DNA of 64,000 nt from Isoetes taiwanensis (GCA_021234155.1 JAJEKV010000075.1:3035280-3099279), one strand, 5' to 3'; numbered from the stretch's first letter, positions 1 to 12,485 are shown. A program made the numbers and translations. Notes: generated by a model not told the origin, from the sequence alone.

Positions 1-32
1 TTGTTCAGGACCTAGCAACCGAAAACAAAGAT

Positions 33-582
33 TTGAAAAGGCAAATTTCGGCCCTCTCTCAAAAAACCCCTACCGATGATGTAACATCTGGATTGCAGGA
101 AACTATTCAAGGAATACAATCTCAACTTGCTAGTCTAGTGGCAGACACCACTAAAGAACAGATGGGAATTCATCATGAACAGGTTATGGCTGAGAAATCA
201 GATCAAGAGATTAGGGCCATGAACTTGAAAATCTCTGGTCTCCCTGAGCAAGACCAGGAAAATACGAAAGAGGTTATTGAAGAGTTTTTCAGAGATATCA
301 TGCATGTGCATGAGCCCCAAGCAGTACAAAGTAGAAGATTGGGTAAACCAGGGACGTATAGCAGACCAATTATTCAGAAGTAAAGAAGCTCGTGACCGGG
401 TACTTCAGAATCGGGCAGTCTTAAAGGGCCATAGAATCTGGATTGATGCAGACTTAACACCTTCACAACTAGAGGTCAGAAAGAAGGAATGGGCAAGGGT
501 GAAGGAAGCCCGGGACGAAGGATTTGTTGCATACTTGGATAGAAATGGTAAAGCAGTAATCACAAAGAAACGAAAGGAATAG
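33..582 (+). pseudogene. LINE ORF1 protein (L1-type RNA-binding), frameshifted
   Basis: This encodes the nucleic-acid-binding chaperone that coats LINE RNA. An N-terminal Gln/Lys-rich segment likely to form a coiled coil (to about residue 65) is followed by an RRM-like core beginning RAMNLKISGLPEQ, then a segment with SRRLGKPG. The rest continues in another frame from about 365 (FRSKEARDRVLQNRAVL, then DLTPSQLEVRKKEW and GFVAYLDRNGKAVI), the usual C-terminal domain of L1 ORF1p. One frameshift near 350-370 separates the halves, so no single intact protein is made. The gene lies just upstream of ORF2 in the same direction, the standard LINE order. The family call is by motif order only. Confidence 0.75.
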
Positions 583-594
583 GAATTTCGGACC

Positions 595-3500
595 TTGAGG
601 CTGATATCATGGAACATACATGGACTGTCACAAGCAAAAATAGCTGCTAATGCAAAATAGCTGCTAATGCAAGTTTATGGTCCACAATGGACATCCTTTT
701 GTTCTCTGAAACATGGGAGCATCAAACTCGCACATTACCTGAAGTAGCGGGCTTTGTACTGGTAGAATCAGCTTGGAATAAGAAGGAACATGAAATTGGA
801 AGAGGATACGGAGGCCTAGCTGTGTACGTTCATGCTGGGATTGCAAAACGAATCGCTGTGGTAGCAAAGCAAGAATTTAACCAATACATGTGGCTGAAGA
901 TTGAACTTCAAAACCAGGTAACTTATTTGGCTACTTGTTATTTTGCACCAATTAATATGAATGTCTACAATCAACTGGGAGTGGATAAAGAGAATCCGCT
1001 TCACGGTCTGGTCATGGATACTCTGAAATATAAGGATTTAGGAGAAGTTATAATTGTAGGAGACTTTAATGCGAGAACGCGAGGGATGCAAGTAATATCA
1101 TATGAACAGGATGGGGATAGTTTGCTTAAAGAAGCAACAGATGTCGAATGTCTCAAGCAATCAATAGATCCTGTAAAAAACAGCATGGGAGAGTTGCTTT
1201 TAGATTTGGGCATGGTATGCAATTTAAGAATATTAAATGGCATGAACAAATACCCGAAATCAGCAGCTAGCACTTGCATCACAACAAGCGGAGAGAGCAC
1301 AGTTGATTACATTTTGGCAGCCCCAGAAAATCATGTAACACAGTTCTGGTTGCATGACAAAACACTTGAGTCAGATCATGTGGGACTGATCTTTGAGATA
1401 AAAGGGAAATATAATGAAGAGCAGGTGAACAGTTCCTTTAGACCGCGATTGAAACTAGACCACAAAAAGCAAACACTTTTCCAGGAAAAGCTAGCAATGG
1501 CACTCCAATCAGTGACATGGCAGGGAATGTTAGAGGCTGATTCACATATCCTTTCAGACATCATAAAACAGGCTGCAGAAGAATGCTTTGGTTACACCAA
1601 ACAGAGAAAACAAGGGATACATTCAAATGCATGGTGGGACAAGGAATGTGCAGAGGCAAGAGCCCATCTGCCCAAGGGGATCCGATTCAAACCGAAATGG
1701 TATAAGACGCTGATAAGGGAGAAGAAACGAGCTTATTTGTTGAAGAAACAAGACGAATTGGGTAACAAGTTCAAGGAACATCCTAGGACGTTCTGGAAGA
1801 AGTTGAATGGAAATTTGCCATCACCAGAACTAGAGGAAGAAGAGTTAATTCAGCTTGTACACTCTTTGTATTTTTGTGAAGATGCTATGAATATGGAAAG
1901 TGTAGATGTAATTGAAGACATTTTTACTAACGAAGATATAAAAATTGCGCTGAAACACATGCAAAATGGTAAAGCTGCAGATTTGCAAGGTTTGAGTATA
2001 GAACTCCTAAAATGGGGAGGGCAAATACTTCCGACATCCCGACTAAAAAAGCTTGAATGCGGCAAGAAGAGCAAAGCTTACCAAAGACTTGGAAGCAGAA
2101 CAGAATAGTGCCGATTCATAAATCAGGAGACAGGAAAGATGTTCGGAATTACAGAACTATCATGGTTGGAAGTGTCTTTTCCAAACTATTGGGTTCTTTG
2201 TTAGAACGTAAACTTAGTCAATGGGCTGAAGATCATAACATACGAGCCAAATGTCAAACTGGCTTCCGAAGAAGGCATAACACATTGGACCATGCGTTGA
2301 CACTAAGAGTCTTGATAGAGAAAGCTAAGAGACCAAAGAGGTCATTATATCTAGCTTTTATAGATTTCTCAAAAGCCTTTGATACCGTGCCACGAAATGG
2401 TTTGGGAAAGAGAATGGAAGAACTTGACGTTCCAGTTTCGGTCAGAGGAGCAGTAGCTAAACTATATGAAGAGGTTCTTGCAAAAATTGCTGGTAATATA
2501 AATGCTGAAATCCAAAGTACGATTGGAGTGAGGCAAGGCTGCCCATTATCGCCCACCCTTTTTTTATTGTACATCGATGAGTTGGAATGCTGGCTGCAAC
2601 AAAATGGGTTAGCAGGCACTCGACTGGGTGAATATGTGATACAACTTCTACTCTATGCAGATGATGTAGTTCTATTGGCAGAAACACCAGAAGGATTGCA
2701 AGAACACTTATATAACTTGGACAGGTTCTGCGAAAAAAAGGGAATAAAAGTGAATCTTTCTAAAACCAAGATATTGGTCTACGGCACAGTGAACAGACCA
2801 GAATTTGTATATAAAGATGAAAAAATTGAGGTGGTAGATTGCTATAAATATCTGGGATTAGAATTCACCACAAATTACAGGTGGAAAGAATGTGTAAAGA
2901 AACGGATCTCTGGAGGCAAGAAGGCATTATATGGGATGATGCGTAAATGCTATAAGGCTGAACTGACAGATTGGGGGATGAAGAAAATGTTGTTTAAAAC
3001 ATTAGTGCAAACAGTACTTCTATATGGAGGGCAGATTTGGGGACCCACATTATCGGCGGCACTTTAGAACCAGGTAGAGCGGGTACAAAAAATCTTTCTG
3101 CAGGAAGAATTGGGAGTAAAGACACAAACCCCATATCCTATCATGTTAGCGGAAGCGGGTCTATCACCCTTAGAAGTGGAGACACTTATCCAGACCATTA
3201 CATTTATCAATAGACTTCATGGACTAGATGACCATCGGTTCTCTAAGAACGCCATGGAGATCTCCAGGACATCAGGATGGTATAGGGATGTTCTAGTATG
3301 GGCTGAACGATGGGGGATAAGTGAGGAAAATTGGCCAGATACGGATATTGGGGTTAGAGATCTAGTACAGACTATCGCATTAAGGAAGATATGGGCACAA
3401 CCGGGTTCCAGGATGCTGGTATACATGGCGGATATTAATCCAATGATAGTTTACTCGGACCAATCCTATCTTCGAGCAAGATTACCGCGGTACATGAAGC

Positions 3501-3715
3501 AAACCATTGCCAGATATCGGACAAGTTCCCATAAGCCGAAAATAGAAACAGGAAGATGGTTTAAGATCCCAAAGGAAGAACGAACTTGCCAATTATGTGA
3601 TCAAGGGAAGATAGAAGATGAGCAACATGTTTTCCTGAATTGCCCTGCTTACTTGGATATTAGATGTACATATCATGTGGAATATTCAAGTTTTCACGAT
3701 TTGCTAGTTATTTGA
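595..3715 (+). pseudogene. LINE ORF2: AP endonuclease, reverse transcriptase, C-terminal zinc knuckle
   Basis: This is the enzyme for target-primed reverse transcription. The endonuclease opens with LISWNIHG (about 604), is broken by a short tandem duplication at 640-675, and resumes at 687 with LFSETWE; the catalytic GDFNART and terminal SDH motifs are present. The RT runs from about 2070 after a frameshift near 2050-2100: motifs TGFRRRHNT, AFIDFSKAFDTV, GVRQGCPLSPTLF and the active-site YADD (about 2660) are intact. A TAG at 3066 interrupts the frame. Downstream lie a helical region and a Cys-Cys-His-Cys knuckle (CQLCDQGKIEDEQHVFLNC). The ORF ends at 3715. At least two frame breaks and one stop make the copy non-functional. 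Confidence 0.88.
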
Positions 3716-3812
3716 AAAAGGTTGAGATGCACAGATTGTTGTTGCTAAAAATAAAAACAGTTATGTAACTTGCCGCTCCATGACCTCAAGGTCCTATGAG
3801 GGCGTGATTAAT

Positions 3813-3813
3813 A

Positions 3814-3884
<71 letters not shown>
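3813..3884 (+). repeat. (TTA)n microsatellite, LINE 3' tail
   Basis: About 24 TTA/ATT units follow the LINE 3' UTR directly. Several LINE lineages end in a microsatellite rather than poly(A), so this is read as the tail of the element. An independent (TTA)n block lies at 59037-59126. Confidence 0.9.
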
Positions 3885-3886
<2 letters not shown>

Positions 3887-6169
3887 TTAACCAAAACCCT
3901 AACAGATCTAGATCTACATGTGAACCCCTTATACAGTTTTGTTACGTCAAAACTTAACAATTTGCAAAACCCCACATTGGTTAGGGTTGGTTAAACCCTT
4001 AATGCTTCGTGTCCGAAATTTGTTAAACCCTTTAACGCTTCTCGAAGTGGATTTGAAAGCTTTTAACGGATCTGCTCAGCATTTGGTAACGTTTTTTGCA
4101 TCTTTTTAAGCATATATTGAATGATCATAGCCAAATGCAAGTTTTGGGCACTGGACAGGTCATTTCAACCAATCTACTTCAAAGCCGATTTCTGTATTTC
4201 AAAAGGTTAGTGATTTGGTAATTTTGTAGACCAATTGGGTAATATCTGGATAATGAGTATCACTACCTTTTAAGTAAGATTCTACTTTCCAGTAGCATTA
4301 GAGATAGCCAAATTTCCTGTATCCACATGAACTTCGGTAGATCCACTGTTTCCTGGATACGAGTTCTTAAAATAACTAAAGTGCAAGGCTAGGAAATACG
4401 TAGAAGTCTAAAGAATCCAACTTCATTGGGCAGTTTTTTGGTTCCAATAATAGATAAGACCTTCAACGATGATAATGATTGAGAATGTCATAAAGGTTTT
4501 TCTTGAATCCATCGTAGTCAGGAACTTTGTGACCAGAACTCTGTAACATTAACATATCATCTACTTGTTAGATTAAAACTCCATATAAATTGATCCAAAG
4601 AAATTAGGGAATTGTCTGTACCTTTACTGTTGTAAAGGTTGAGCTTGCATAGGCCTTTGTATACCTGCAAAGTTAATCAGGGTAAGATGTTTTTTCTGAA
4701 TCAGAATGATATTTAAAACCATACTAGCTACTTGATCATCTACAAGCTAGGAACGTCATTCGTCAACTACCTCATATCCAATGCTTAACTTCAAGCTTCT
4801 GATCCCGTATAGAGCACACACATATGATGATCCACGCTAAACTGTACAAGAATGGGCGCATTTTAGCTTGAATAGAAATTCAAAGGGTTCATCAATAGCA
4901 AAATTGGGATCGCTTTATAACTTGGCAACTTATAAATTAACATTACATGAAGTGCATTTTGTCATTGCCTTGCACATTGCCTTCCTACATCTTTTCCCGT
5001 GGACAAACCGTTATGTTACGGAACTCCACTTTAATGGCAGCCTAAATTCCTTAAGATGAAACCATGGCAACTTTGTTTCAGGCAAGTAGTCACCAAAAGT
5101 GTTAACCAGAATATGAGTATCCTGTCATGTGATGAGCATAATTATAATGCAAAAATACTACACAACTGCATCAGGCCTGCTTGGTGATAAAATTATCTGT
5201 GCCTCATTGGCGTAAAATTATGGAGCGGTTCTAGATGCTTAGAGGTTGTTTGTTAGTCTTATTCTCCATCTCTATCTAATTACCTGTATCTGAGCGCGGT
5301 AGCCATTGCCATGGGGACTATGATGCAAAGGCAGCATGCTTCCACCATCAAGATGATATTTAAGTTGATCTGTACAAATGTACCAGCGTCCTATCTCATC
5401 TTCCTAAAAGGAAAATGGGCGAAGCTGATGTACACTAAAGGAACAGTTTTGGCAGGTCACCATTTGCCTGTAACATAAGTATATTGTTATTGGAAATCCC
5501 AAGCTCAATGCAATGAATGCACTTCCATGCAAGGCTCTTAGGTTGCAAGCCATATATGAAAGTAGCAATCTGAGGGCCTGAATACCACAGTCTTCATCAA
5601 AACATCTTTCTGGAACAGTTTGCTTGGAAAGAAATCTGAACATGCTTGTGTTTCTTGGGAAAACCTATTGAGCTTGAGAGATGAATCTAGCAATCAAGAA
5701 TGCAGATTCCACACGTCAATAGGAGATGGATAATCAAGAAGGCAAAGAAAAGAGCACATCCTATAACCAAAAGAAACATATAAAGTTCTTTGGTTGTATG
5801 GGTTGTTTCTTTTTGCTTTCTAGCTTAGCTAATAAGTTTTTTTTTTTTATAAGGTATGATAAAGGGATGTCCATCCTAAAGAATTTTGGTTGCAGGAATG
5901 TTCAATGATTTTAGATGAATTTTGGACCTCAAATAACTCCAGAGGTAATAACATCAGTTTTGAAGTATTGATAGAGAATTTTGGACAATGAAAGCTTGGG
6001 TAGAATTTTTGTCTTAATTATCTGATTCTGCAGCTTTTTATTTTGGCGTCCATTATATTAGCCTTAACTTAATATAACTGTTTTATTGTTCATCAACCTA
6101 ATGTATGCCTGTTTAGGACTATATGGCGCTACTAGTAATCTTCCTCTTCCTACTACACTTTCAAGGTAG
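3885..6169. other. no gene recognised
   Basis: AT-rich intergenic DNA. Open frames here are short (60-80 codons), lack recognisable motifs and look like chance. No repeat longer than a few tens of bases was noticed. Confidence 0.6.
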
Positions 6170-6927
6170 ATGACATATTCAACAAAACCTAGACTTATTC
6201 AGATTTAATAGATAGCACTTCAAGGATGGCCTTATGAAATTATATCTATAGTTTAACTCTTCTTAATTTAAATAAATTCTTGGTTTAAAAGTTATCAACG
6301 CATAAAATTGCTTTCTAAACTAAGTTCAATTGAATTGATTTAGAATTATAAAAATTCCATTTTTAATGATTTAATAAGTTTAAAATTTGGCAATCCGGAT
6401 AATTTGTAAATGAAACCTGATAGTTTGATAAGAGATTGATTTAAGATTATTATGAGGATTACACAATGTACAAAATCTTATCATTTTTAAAAATATTTAA
6501 AAAAAAGTTTTAGGTGGAAGGTTCTGAAATGATAAAGTTTATGTTTTAAGAACAAGTTTTTGAATAGTTTATTGTTGATGAAATAGATTTTATTGAAGAA
6601 ATAATCAATAATAAATTATTCATTTTTCTCTTATCAGAACATAAGCATAATGAATTTATTAATTTCAACCTAAAACTTCTTTTGAATATTTTGAAAAGAC
6701 AATATTTTAATCATGTATGTGTCTTTTTATCTAAAAAACTTTAATTATAAATAGATTGAATTGAAGAATTATTAATTTTATGCCTTAATAACCATCACAC
6801 TTCTGCTTTAAAGATAAACTGATAAAATTATTAAAATCAATCAGAGTTATATACAATCGTATTATGGCATCCTTGAAGTATATCCATTAGATTTAAATGT
6901 GTCTAAATTTTGTTAAATATATCATGT
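6170..6927. mobile_element. AT-rich inverted-end element, copy 1 (MITE-like)
   Basis: The first about 60 bases (ATGACATATTCAAC..., then TTATTCAGATTTAATAGATA) recur as a reverse complement at the end (…TTAAATATATCATGT), with a shared inner ACTTCAAGG word. The body is over 75 percent A+T by eye and codes for nothing. A homologous copy in the same orientation lies at 7656-8343. Non-autonomous DNA transposon is the best reading. A clear target duplication was not established. Confidence 0.6.
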
Positions 6928-7655
6928 AGAGCGAAACCTTCAAGCAAAAATTGATAAGCTATTAGAGAAATTCCTGGACAAATTGGTCGAAGGAAATATG
7001 ATGAAGAACAATTTATAAGCTTGTAGATATGCATTATGGGTTTGTTGCAGCAAGCTTAGAACAATATTTGATTCCAGGTTTACATGCAATCCAGTTTATT
7101 ACAGATATGCATGCTTCAAAGTTGTTCCAGCAAATATGATCAGCCCTCTTGTAGCAGACTGCTACCTCGTTTACATTGTATGGATATAAGGGGCAAAATA
7201 AAGTAATGCATTGACCATTGAAAATATGATATTTTAGTTGAATGGACATGGTACGAAAAATACAGCAATTGTGTATTGATGATTATCTTTGGGCATGGTG
7301 GACGATTTTGGGACGTCTGCATTACTTTTTGAACTTGGGAATTGGTGAACTTGGGAACTTGGGATGGTGGAGCGATACTCCAACGGCACTGCAGCGACCA
7401 CTGGTTTGACAGCGACTAGCAACAGATGGCGCCATCTTCCAAGCAGCGGCACTGCAACGGCACTGTAGCGACCATGTTTGACCAGCCACCGACAAGAAAT
7501 GACGCATCCTGCAATCAGATTACAGCCGCGAATTATCTTAGCGATCCTTCAAATCTTAGTTTAGTCAGGTTCGTGAAGAATTCTCAGCCTTCAGATAATA
7601 TCTTGTGCTTAGTTGAATTACCTGTTTCTATTCCTAGTCTCAAGATTTTGCTAGA
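6928..7655. other. spacer between the two AT-rich elements
   Basis: No gene recognised. A 20-base word (CAACGGCACTGCAGCGACCA) at 7382 recurs with one change at 7455, flanking a short GC-richer patch. Short open frames on both strands here look like chance. Confidence 0.5.
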
Positions 7656-8343
7656 ATGACATATTCAACAAAATTTGGACTTATTCAGATTTAATAGATA
7701 ATACTTCAAGAACGCCATTATAAGAATATATGTATTGTGTGATTCTTCTTGATTTTTATAATTTTTATAAGTTTCTCTTTAAATTAAAATTATAATGGTT
7801 ATCAAAGAATAAACTTGATTTTCAAACTAATTTTTATTTGAATCTATTTAAAAATAGACATTTCAAAAATACAAAAAATTCAATTTTTATTGATTTAACA
7901 GATTCAAGATTTAGCAATCATGAGAATTAAATAACGATTGACTTAAAACTATTATTAGAATTTCACAATTTACAAACTTTTATATTTTTAAAAATACTTT
8001 AAGGAAGGTTTTAGGTTGAAATTTATTAAATGATATAAAGTTATTGGTTTAATAATAACTATTGAATAATTTATTATTGATGAAATAAAATATATTTTAT
8101 TCAAACATAAACGTTATTTATACAAGGTTATCTTAGATGAAAATTTAATTCTAAATAGATGGAACCAAGAATTAATTTAGAAAGCAACTTTAAACTTTAG
8201 TAAGTACCATATTTCTTATCTAAAGATAAACAGAACAAATTATTAAAATCAATAAAAGCTAAAAACGCATATAATATTATCATGGCATCCTTAAAGTACA
8301 TTTATTAGATTTGGATAAGTCCAAATTTTATTAAACATGGCAT
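7656..8343. mobile_element. AT-rich inverted-end element, copy 2 (MITE-like)
   Basis: Diverged direct copy of the element at 6170-6927. It shares the start ATGACATATTCAACAAAA, the inner TTATTCAGATTTAATAGATA, and the end containing GGCATCC, ACTT-type words and AAATTTTATTAAACATGGCAT. No coding capacity. Confidence 0.6.
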
Positions 8344-8419
8344 TAGAGCTAGAGAAGAAGCTCTCTTGTTTTCATTGAATTTCTCTTAAATCATTTCTAT
8401 CATATTGAACTATTTTATC

Positions 8420-9652
8420 ATGTCAATATTGCCTCTCTTCATCTTTTTGTTTTCATTTTCCACCATGCTGGGGATCATTTTCCACCATAGTGATCCCAAC
8501 TCACCCGCCAGAGACTTCATCCCACACTTCTCCCAACATTTTTCTTAGTTCAAAACTGAAATCCATAATAGTATATAGAAATGAGCAGTGGGCACATAGT
8601 TATGTTGCAACCATGAAGATCCAAACTGATAATTATGAAGCTGAAGTAAATCTTATTGTTGACTCAGGTGCTGACATCACTGTATTGTCAACAATAGATG
8701 CACATATGAAGAGAAATCAATATGTTTCTTGCAATATTGATGTTGATTGTGAGTACCTTGGCCCAGAGATATTTTGTTCAAGTACTAAAACATGTCGATT
8801 CTACAGGTATTTCCTTGGACCACAACAAGGTTGTTTAGGTTTTATTTCAAGGGCTTCAGTTGCATTTTTTTTAACCTACGAGAAGAACTCATATAATTTA
8901 GTATGTGGGGTTTTAAGAAGTACTAGTGATCAATTTTTACCTGAAGGTTTTGGCATCCTTGGATTCAATAATGCCACAATTTCTTTTCCAGCCCTAGCTC
9001 AATCTCATATATTCGCAATTTGCTTGCCAATTATGTCTGAATTGGAATATGTAGACAATGATGAAGGGGCCTTAATACTTGGACGAGACACCATTGAAAT
9101 ATCTAAAACAACAAATTTAAAAATACCAGCAAGCAGCAACAAGTTTGGAGCTTTCATTTTGAAACTAAAGAAGATTATGATAGGTAGCCACCATATAGTT
9201 TTGTCTAGAGATATGATTGTTGACACAGGATCAACAAAAACAGTTTTTGACGAAGACTTATTTAGTTCTATCATGTATGCATATGAACGACTTGCTCCCT
9301 CTCCACTAATTGAAAAAAACACGAGAGGCAGGAAGTCATTTTGCTTCCAAATTCCAGAGGATGAGGATGCTCGTGATGATTTTCCTAATTTTAAATTTTA
9401 CTTTGAGAATGGATTGAATGAAGGGGCAATTTTGGAAATGCAATTTACCATATGTTTGACTCGTCCAATGGTGATTACTGTTCGAACATTCGATATCTGG
9501 AAGGCAATGATATATGTATGCTTGGGCTTTCCAGTCTCATGGGTTTTATTACTGTTTTTGAACGCTTCAACAATATAGTGAGCTTTCAAAGTATAAGAGA
9601 CTGTAACCCTCATGTCGACTATAAGTCTATACTTGGGAGCATTGGGTTGTAA
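8420..9652 (+). pseudogene. pepsin-like (nepenthesin-type) aspartic protease, frameshifted
   Basis: Secreted A1-family peptidases cleave proteins with two catalytic aspartates. A hydrophobic signal-peptide-like start (MSILPLFIFLFSFS, ATG at 8420) runs into a prodomain-like HHSDPNSPARDFIPHF and then loses frame near 8540. The main ORF (8490-9578) has the first active-site loop VDSGADITVLS, a Cys-rich insert (CNIDVDCEYLGPEIFCSS) typical of the plant nepenthesin group, and the second loop VDTGSTKTVFDE. A second frameshift near 9450-9470 moves the C-terminus (GFITVFERFNNIVSF) into another frame ending at 9652. No intron is seen. A decayed gene copy is likely; sequencing indels are an alternative. 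Confidence 0.7.
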
Positions 9653-9983
9653 ATTTATTTTGATTAATCATTTTTATAATAATAAATTTTATCCAAGTGA
9701 TTCCGCAACCAAGAGAATTAAGAGAATTGTGTTTTTATGCTTAAGATTTTCATATGCAAGTTTCAACAAAAAAAAAAATCCTTTTATTGATTACTAGATA
9801 ATTTCTGTATAGCTGCTTAAGTTTTACTAAGTTCAAGAAATGCGGGCCTTAATACAAGTCATAGATAAGGAACGACTGTTGCCATAAGCCATTGAAAAGC
9901 TTACTCTCTGTCTTATTCTCAAGGGAGTTTAAATGTCTAAATCTGTCAGCAATCCTTACTCTTACTACAAGGCACAAGGGTCT
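9653..9983. other. no gene recognised
   Basis: AT-rich spacer between the protease pseudogene and the GTGACAAA palindrome array. Nothing supported. Confidence 0.5.
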
Positions 9984-10202
9984 TTTGTCACGGGCAAATT
10001 TGTCACGCCAATAAAGTTTGTCACGTATTTTAATTTTGCCACTCGTGACAAAGACAAATCTTTCTTTGCAACTCGTGAGAAAAATTCAAACTCAAAAACC
10101 GTGACAAAAGACTAAAATTTGACACTCGTGACAAATTATGTCACTTTCTTGTCACGCGTGATAAATATTTGTCATGCGTGACAAACCTGAATAGCTTTTG
10201 TC

Positions 10203-11763
10203 ACACGTGACAAACTTTTTTTTTTTTTGAAGAACTGAGACACTTATATTAAAAGAATGGCAATGATACAAGAGGAGTAGTGAGGAAAAAGAATGCCCCG
10301 AAGGGACAAAGGCACCTCAGCACTCCATACTAAAAAACTAGAGCGTAAACTTCCAATCGCCTCTAGTAATCACTGTACAAACTCCCCATTCGCATTTACA
10401 ATGTGCAAAATATCTCGCCAGATGCAAAACTTTGTTTCCTCTAGGCCAGTAAACACAAGAAAACTCTGGAATAGCTTACGTCTGAGTCGTGGAACTAGAG
10501 AGGCTGCAGGTTGCTGAATCCCTTGAAAAATCCATAAACGACGCCGTTTCCAAATCAACCAAACCAACCACGCCTTACACAGATGGAAAGCCTGCTTCTT
10601 AGGAGAGGACCATGAAGCTGGAAACACATGAAGAGGAATCTTCTGGCTACACATCCTGATCCGGAACAATGCTCTGACCCAATCCCATGCAGCTTGCAAA
10701 TGTGGACACAAGACTAGACAATGTTCAATGGACTCCCGATGAGAGCCACAGCAGGGGCAAAGAAAACTCACAGCTGGCTTAAATCTATGCACCAGAACAT
10801 TCACCCTAATGCAGCGGTGCACCACTTGCCACAAGAGAACCCTAACCTTCGGTGGGGGGAGAGAGTTCCAAGTCCATGTCCAGACGGAGCGCCAACAAGA
10901 ACCCTGAAGCTTCAGTGCCCACTTGTCAGAAGGAGGTAAAGTATCATGAATAACCAATGTTCGGTAACAAGAACGAACAAAACATGACTCATCGACCCCT
11001 GAATGAACCTTCCAAATCTGAAAGACCACCCCTCCCTGGAGGAGAACAGGAATATGCAGTGGAATACAAGAGGCCACTTGCTGCCAGATAGCTCGATCAC
11101 TGCTCTTAAGCCGAAAGCGGGCCTGAAAAAACTCCCAAGGAGCCAGTTGGCCATGCCAATACCAATCCTCTAAGGTGGCGAGTCCAACGGGCCTGCGTCC
11201 GAGCATGCAAGCTGGCAGCCAAAGGCAAGTATGTCGGAGGTAGAGGAACCCACAGAAAAGGAGAAGTGTGATGAAATACTGATGCATAGTCTACCTGGAA
11301 AAGCACTCGCACATGCTCCCAGGCCCGCAGTACACCCTTGAGAAAAGGTGACGCGTGTGGGTACGGCCTCAGACCGTAAAGCAAGGCCCAAGGCAACTTC
11401 ACAGGGACAGATGGCTTGTGAAAAGCCACACAATTCTGGAGGGACTGTAAAAGCAATGCTGCACCTGGAGAGAACATCTCTTCATGGAGAATACTCCAGA
11501 CAAACTTGGAGATTAACACCTTAGAATGCAAAGCCAAATCTAGGATTGCCAAACCCCCATCCTCTCGAGGGCGGAGGCACTTCCACCAGGCTACTTTAAC
11601 CACTGCTCCTTCTGCAGTCCCTCCCCAAACAAAGTTTCGGACAATTCTGTCCAATTCCTGAACCTTGCATTCTGGAGCTAACATAACAGATGCTGTGTAT
11701 ACGTGGGTGCTACAGAGCACTGACTTAGCTACAGTAATCCTGCCTGCCAAACACGTGACAAAC
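10203..11763 (-). mobile_element. 5'-truncated L1-type LINE with target duplication
   Basis: A minus-strand LINE 3' end: poly(T) at 10216 is its poly(A) tail, and coding sequence extends to 11750, where it stops abruptly (5' truncation). The 13-base word ACACGTGACAAAC stands on both sides (10203-10215 and 11751-11763), a typical target-site duplication. The insertion landed inside a palindrome of the GTGACAAA array. Confidence 0.9.
10370..11750 (-). pseudogene. LINE ORF2 C-terminal part (RT thumb and zf-RVT), frameshifted
   Basis: The upstream frame (11750-11106) starts within the RT thumb with MAGRITVAKSVLCSTHVY and RIVRNFVWGG, hallmarks of plant L1 ORF2. The second frame (11287-10370) carries the long linker and zf-RVT zinc-binding region, with WTWTWNSLPPPKVRVLLWQ, then CPCCGSHRESIEHCLVLCP, ending in WLVWLIWKRRRLWIF. 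The two frames overlap near 11110-11290, so at least one frameshift is present. The catalytic RT core is absent through 5' truncation. A sister fragment lies at 15060-16110. Confidence 0.85.
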
Positions 11764-11936
11764 TTTTGTCACGCACGACAAATATTTATCATGCTGACAA
11801 ACTTTAATAGTTTTTGCCACGCGTGACAAACTTCCGTGACAAACTTTTATCATGCGTGACTATTTCAATTTTAAATCTGTTCATTTCAGCTCCTTTCTTG
11901 CGCTCCTCTCCTCCGGCGCTCTGTTGGGTGCTTGGT

Positions 11937-12056
11937 ATGGATCCCAACCTTTTTAACAATCTGCCTCCTAGTACGAGGAGAAGGAGGATAAAAGAGTTGC
12001 TAGATGCAAGTTTGCTCCCAGTCAGCGCAGCTGAGGCAGTCGGGGACACCATGCTG
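11937..12056 (+). CDS. possible first exon after the palindrome array
   Basis: An ATG at 11937 opens a 40-codon frame, MDPNLFNNLPPSTRRRRIKE..., ending at 12056 exactly before a strong donor GTGAGT. It follows the GTGACAAA array by about 70 bases and a pyrimidine-rich leader. The protein is not recognised and no downstream exon could be joined. It may be the start of a gene of the DNA transposon whose end the array marks, or a chance frame. Confidence 0.3.
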
Positions 12057-12485
12057 GTGAGTTTGAATCTTGTGGTGCCAATCATGTGTGGGGCAGCACA
12101 ATCGGTTGGCTACGGTGATTGAGCGGCATTTGCAGTCAAATGGTACTTATTGGGGCGCTCCTAAAAGCTTTTGTAGGCATTTTGGCGTGCTCTACAATCT
12201 AGAACCACTAGATGGACAGATTAGTAAATAACTTGATTTGTTATAGATTTATTTTATCATCTAGCATGTTGGGGTAAATAGCTGTCTTTTAGTTAAATAC
12301 ATAGTCTTTTGTTTAAAAAAAATCTATGGTTAAACAGAACTCAACACAATGAGCCATAATCAATTTTTCGAGGGGAGTTTGGAGACATGTGGAGATGATG
12401 ATGAAATAGATTCTGCACAAAGTGCATCTCACTATAGGACCTGTGGATCCAAGGGAGTGGTACAAGTGTATGGATCCATTCCTAG
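12057..12485. other. no gene recognised
   Basis: Spacer between the possible exon and the copia fragment. Nothing supported. Confidence 0.4.

Larger units (their letters stand above)
1..3884 (+). mobile_element. LINE (non-LTR retrotransposon), near full length, decayed
   Basis: The stretch holds, in order, an L1-type ORF1 (RNA-binding protein), an endonuclease/reverse-transcriptase ORF2, a short 3' UTR of about 100 bases and a (TTA)n tail. The left edge of the window cuts the element, so its 5' end is not seen. Both ORFs carry frameshifts or stops, so this copy looks dead. Related C-terminal pieces occur on the minus strand at 18530-18772 and 41950-42219, showing that the family is repeated locally. 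The clade is not assigned. Confidence 0.9.
9984..11865. repeat. array of GTGACAAA palindromes, split by a LINE
   Basis: About sixteen imperfect copies of a palindromic word centred on TTTGTCACGCGTGACAAA are packed at 9984-10215 and resume at 11751-11865. Examples are TTTGTCATGCGTGACAAA (10168), TTTTGTCACACGTGACAAA (10198) and TTTTGCCACGCGTGACAAA (11813); some copies keep only one half. A LINE occupies 10216-11750. Such arrays fit subterminal transposase-binding regions of a DNA transposon, which is inference. Confidence 0.75.

Noticed and set aside
2040-2110. Programmed frameshift in LINE ORF2
   Set aside because: The same gene also has a stop at 3066 and a duplication at 640-675, so plain decay explains it.
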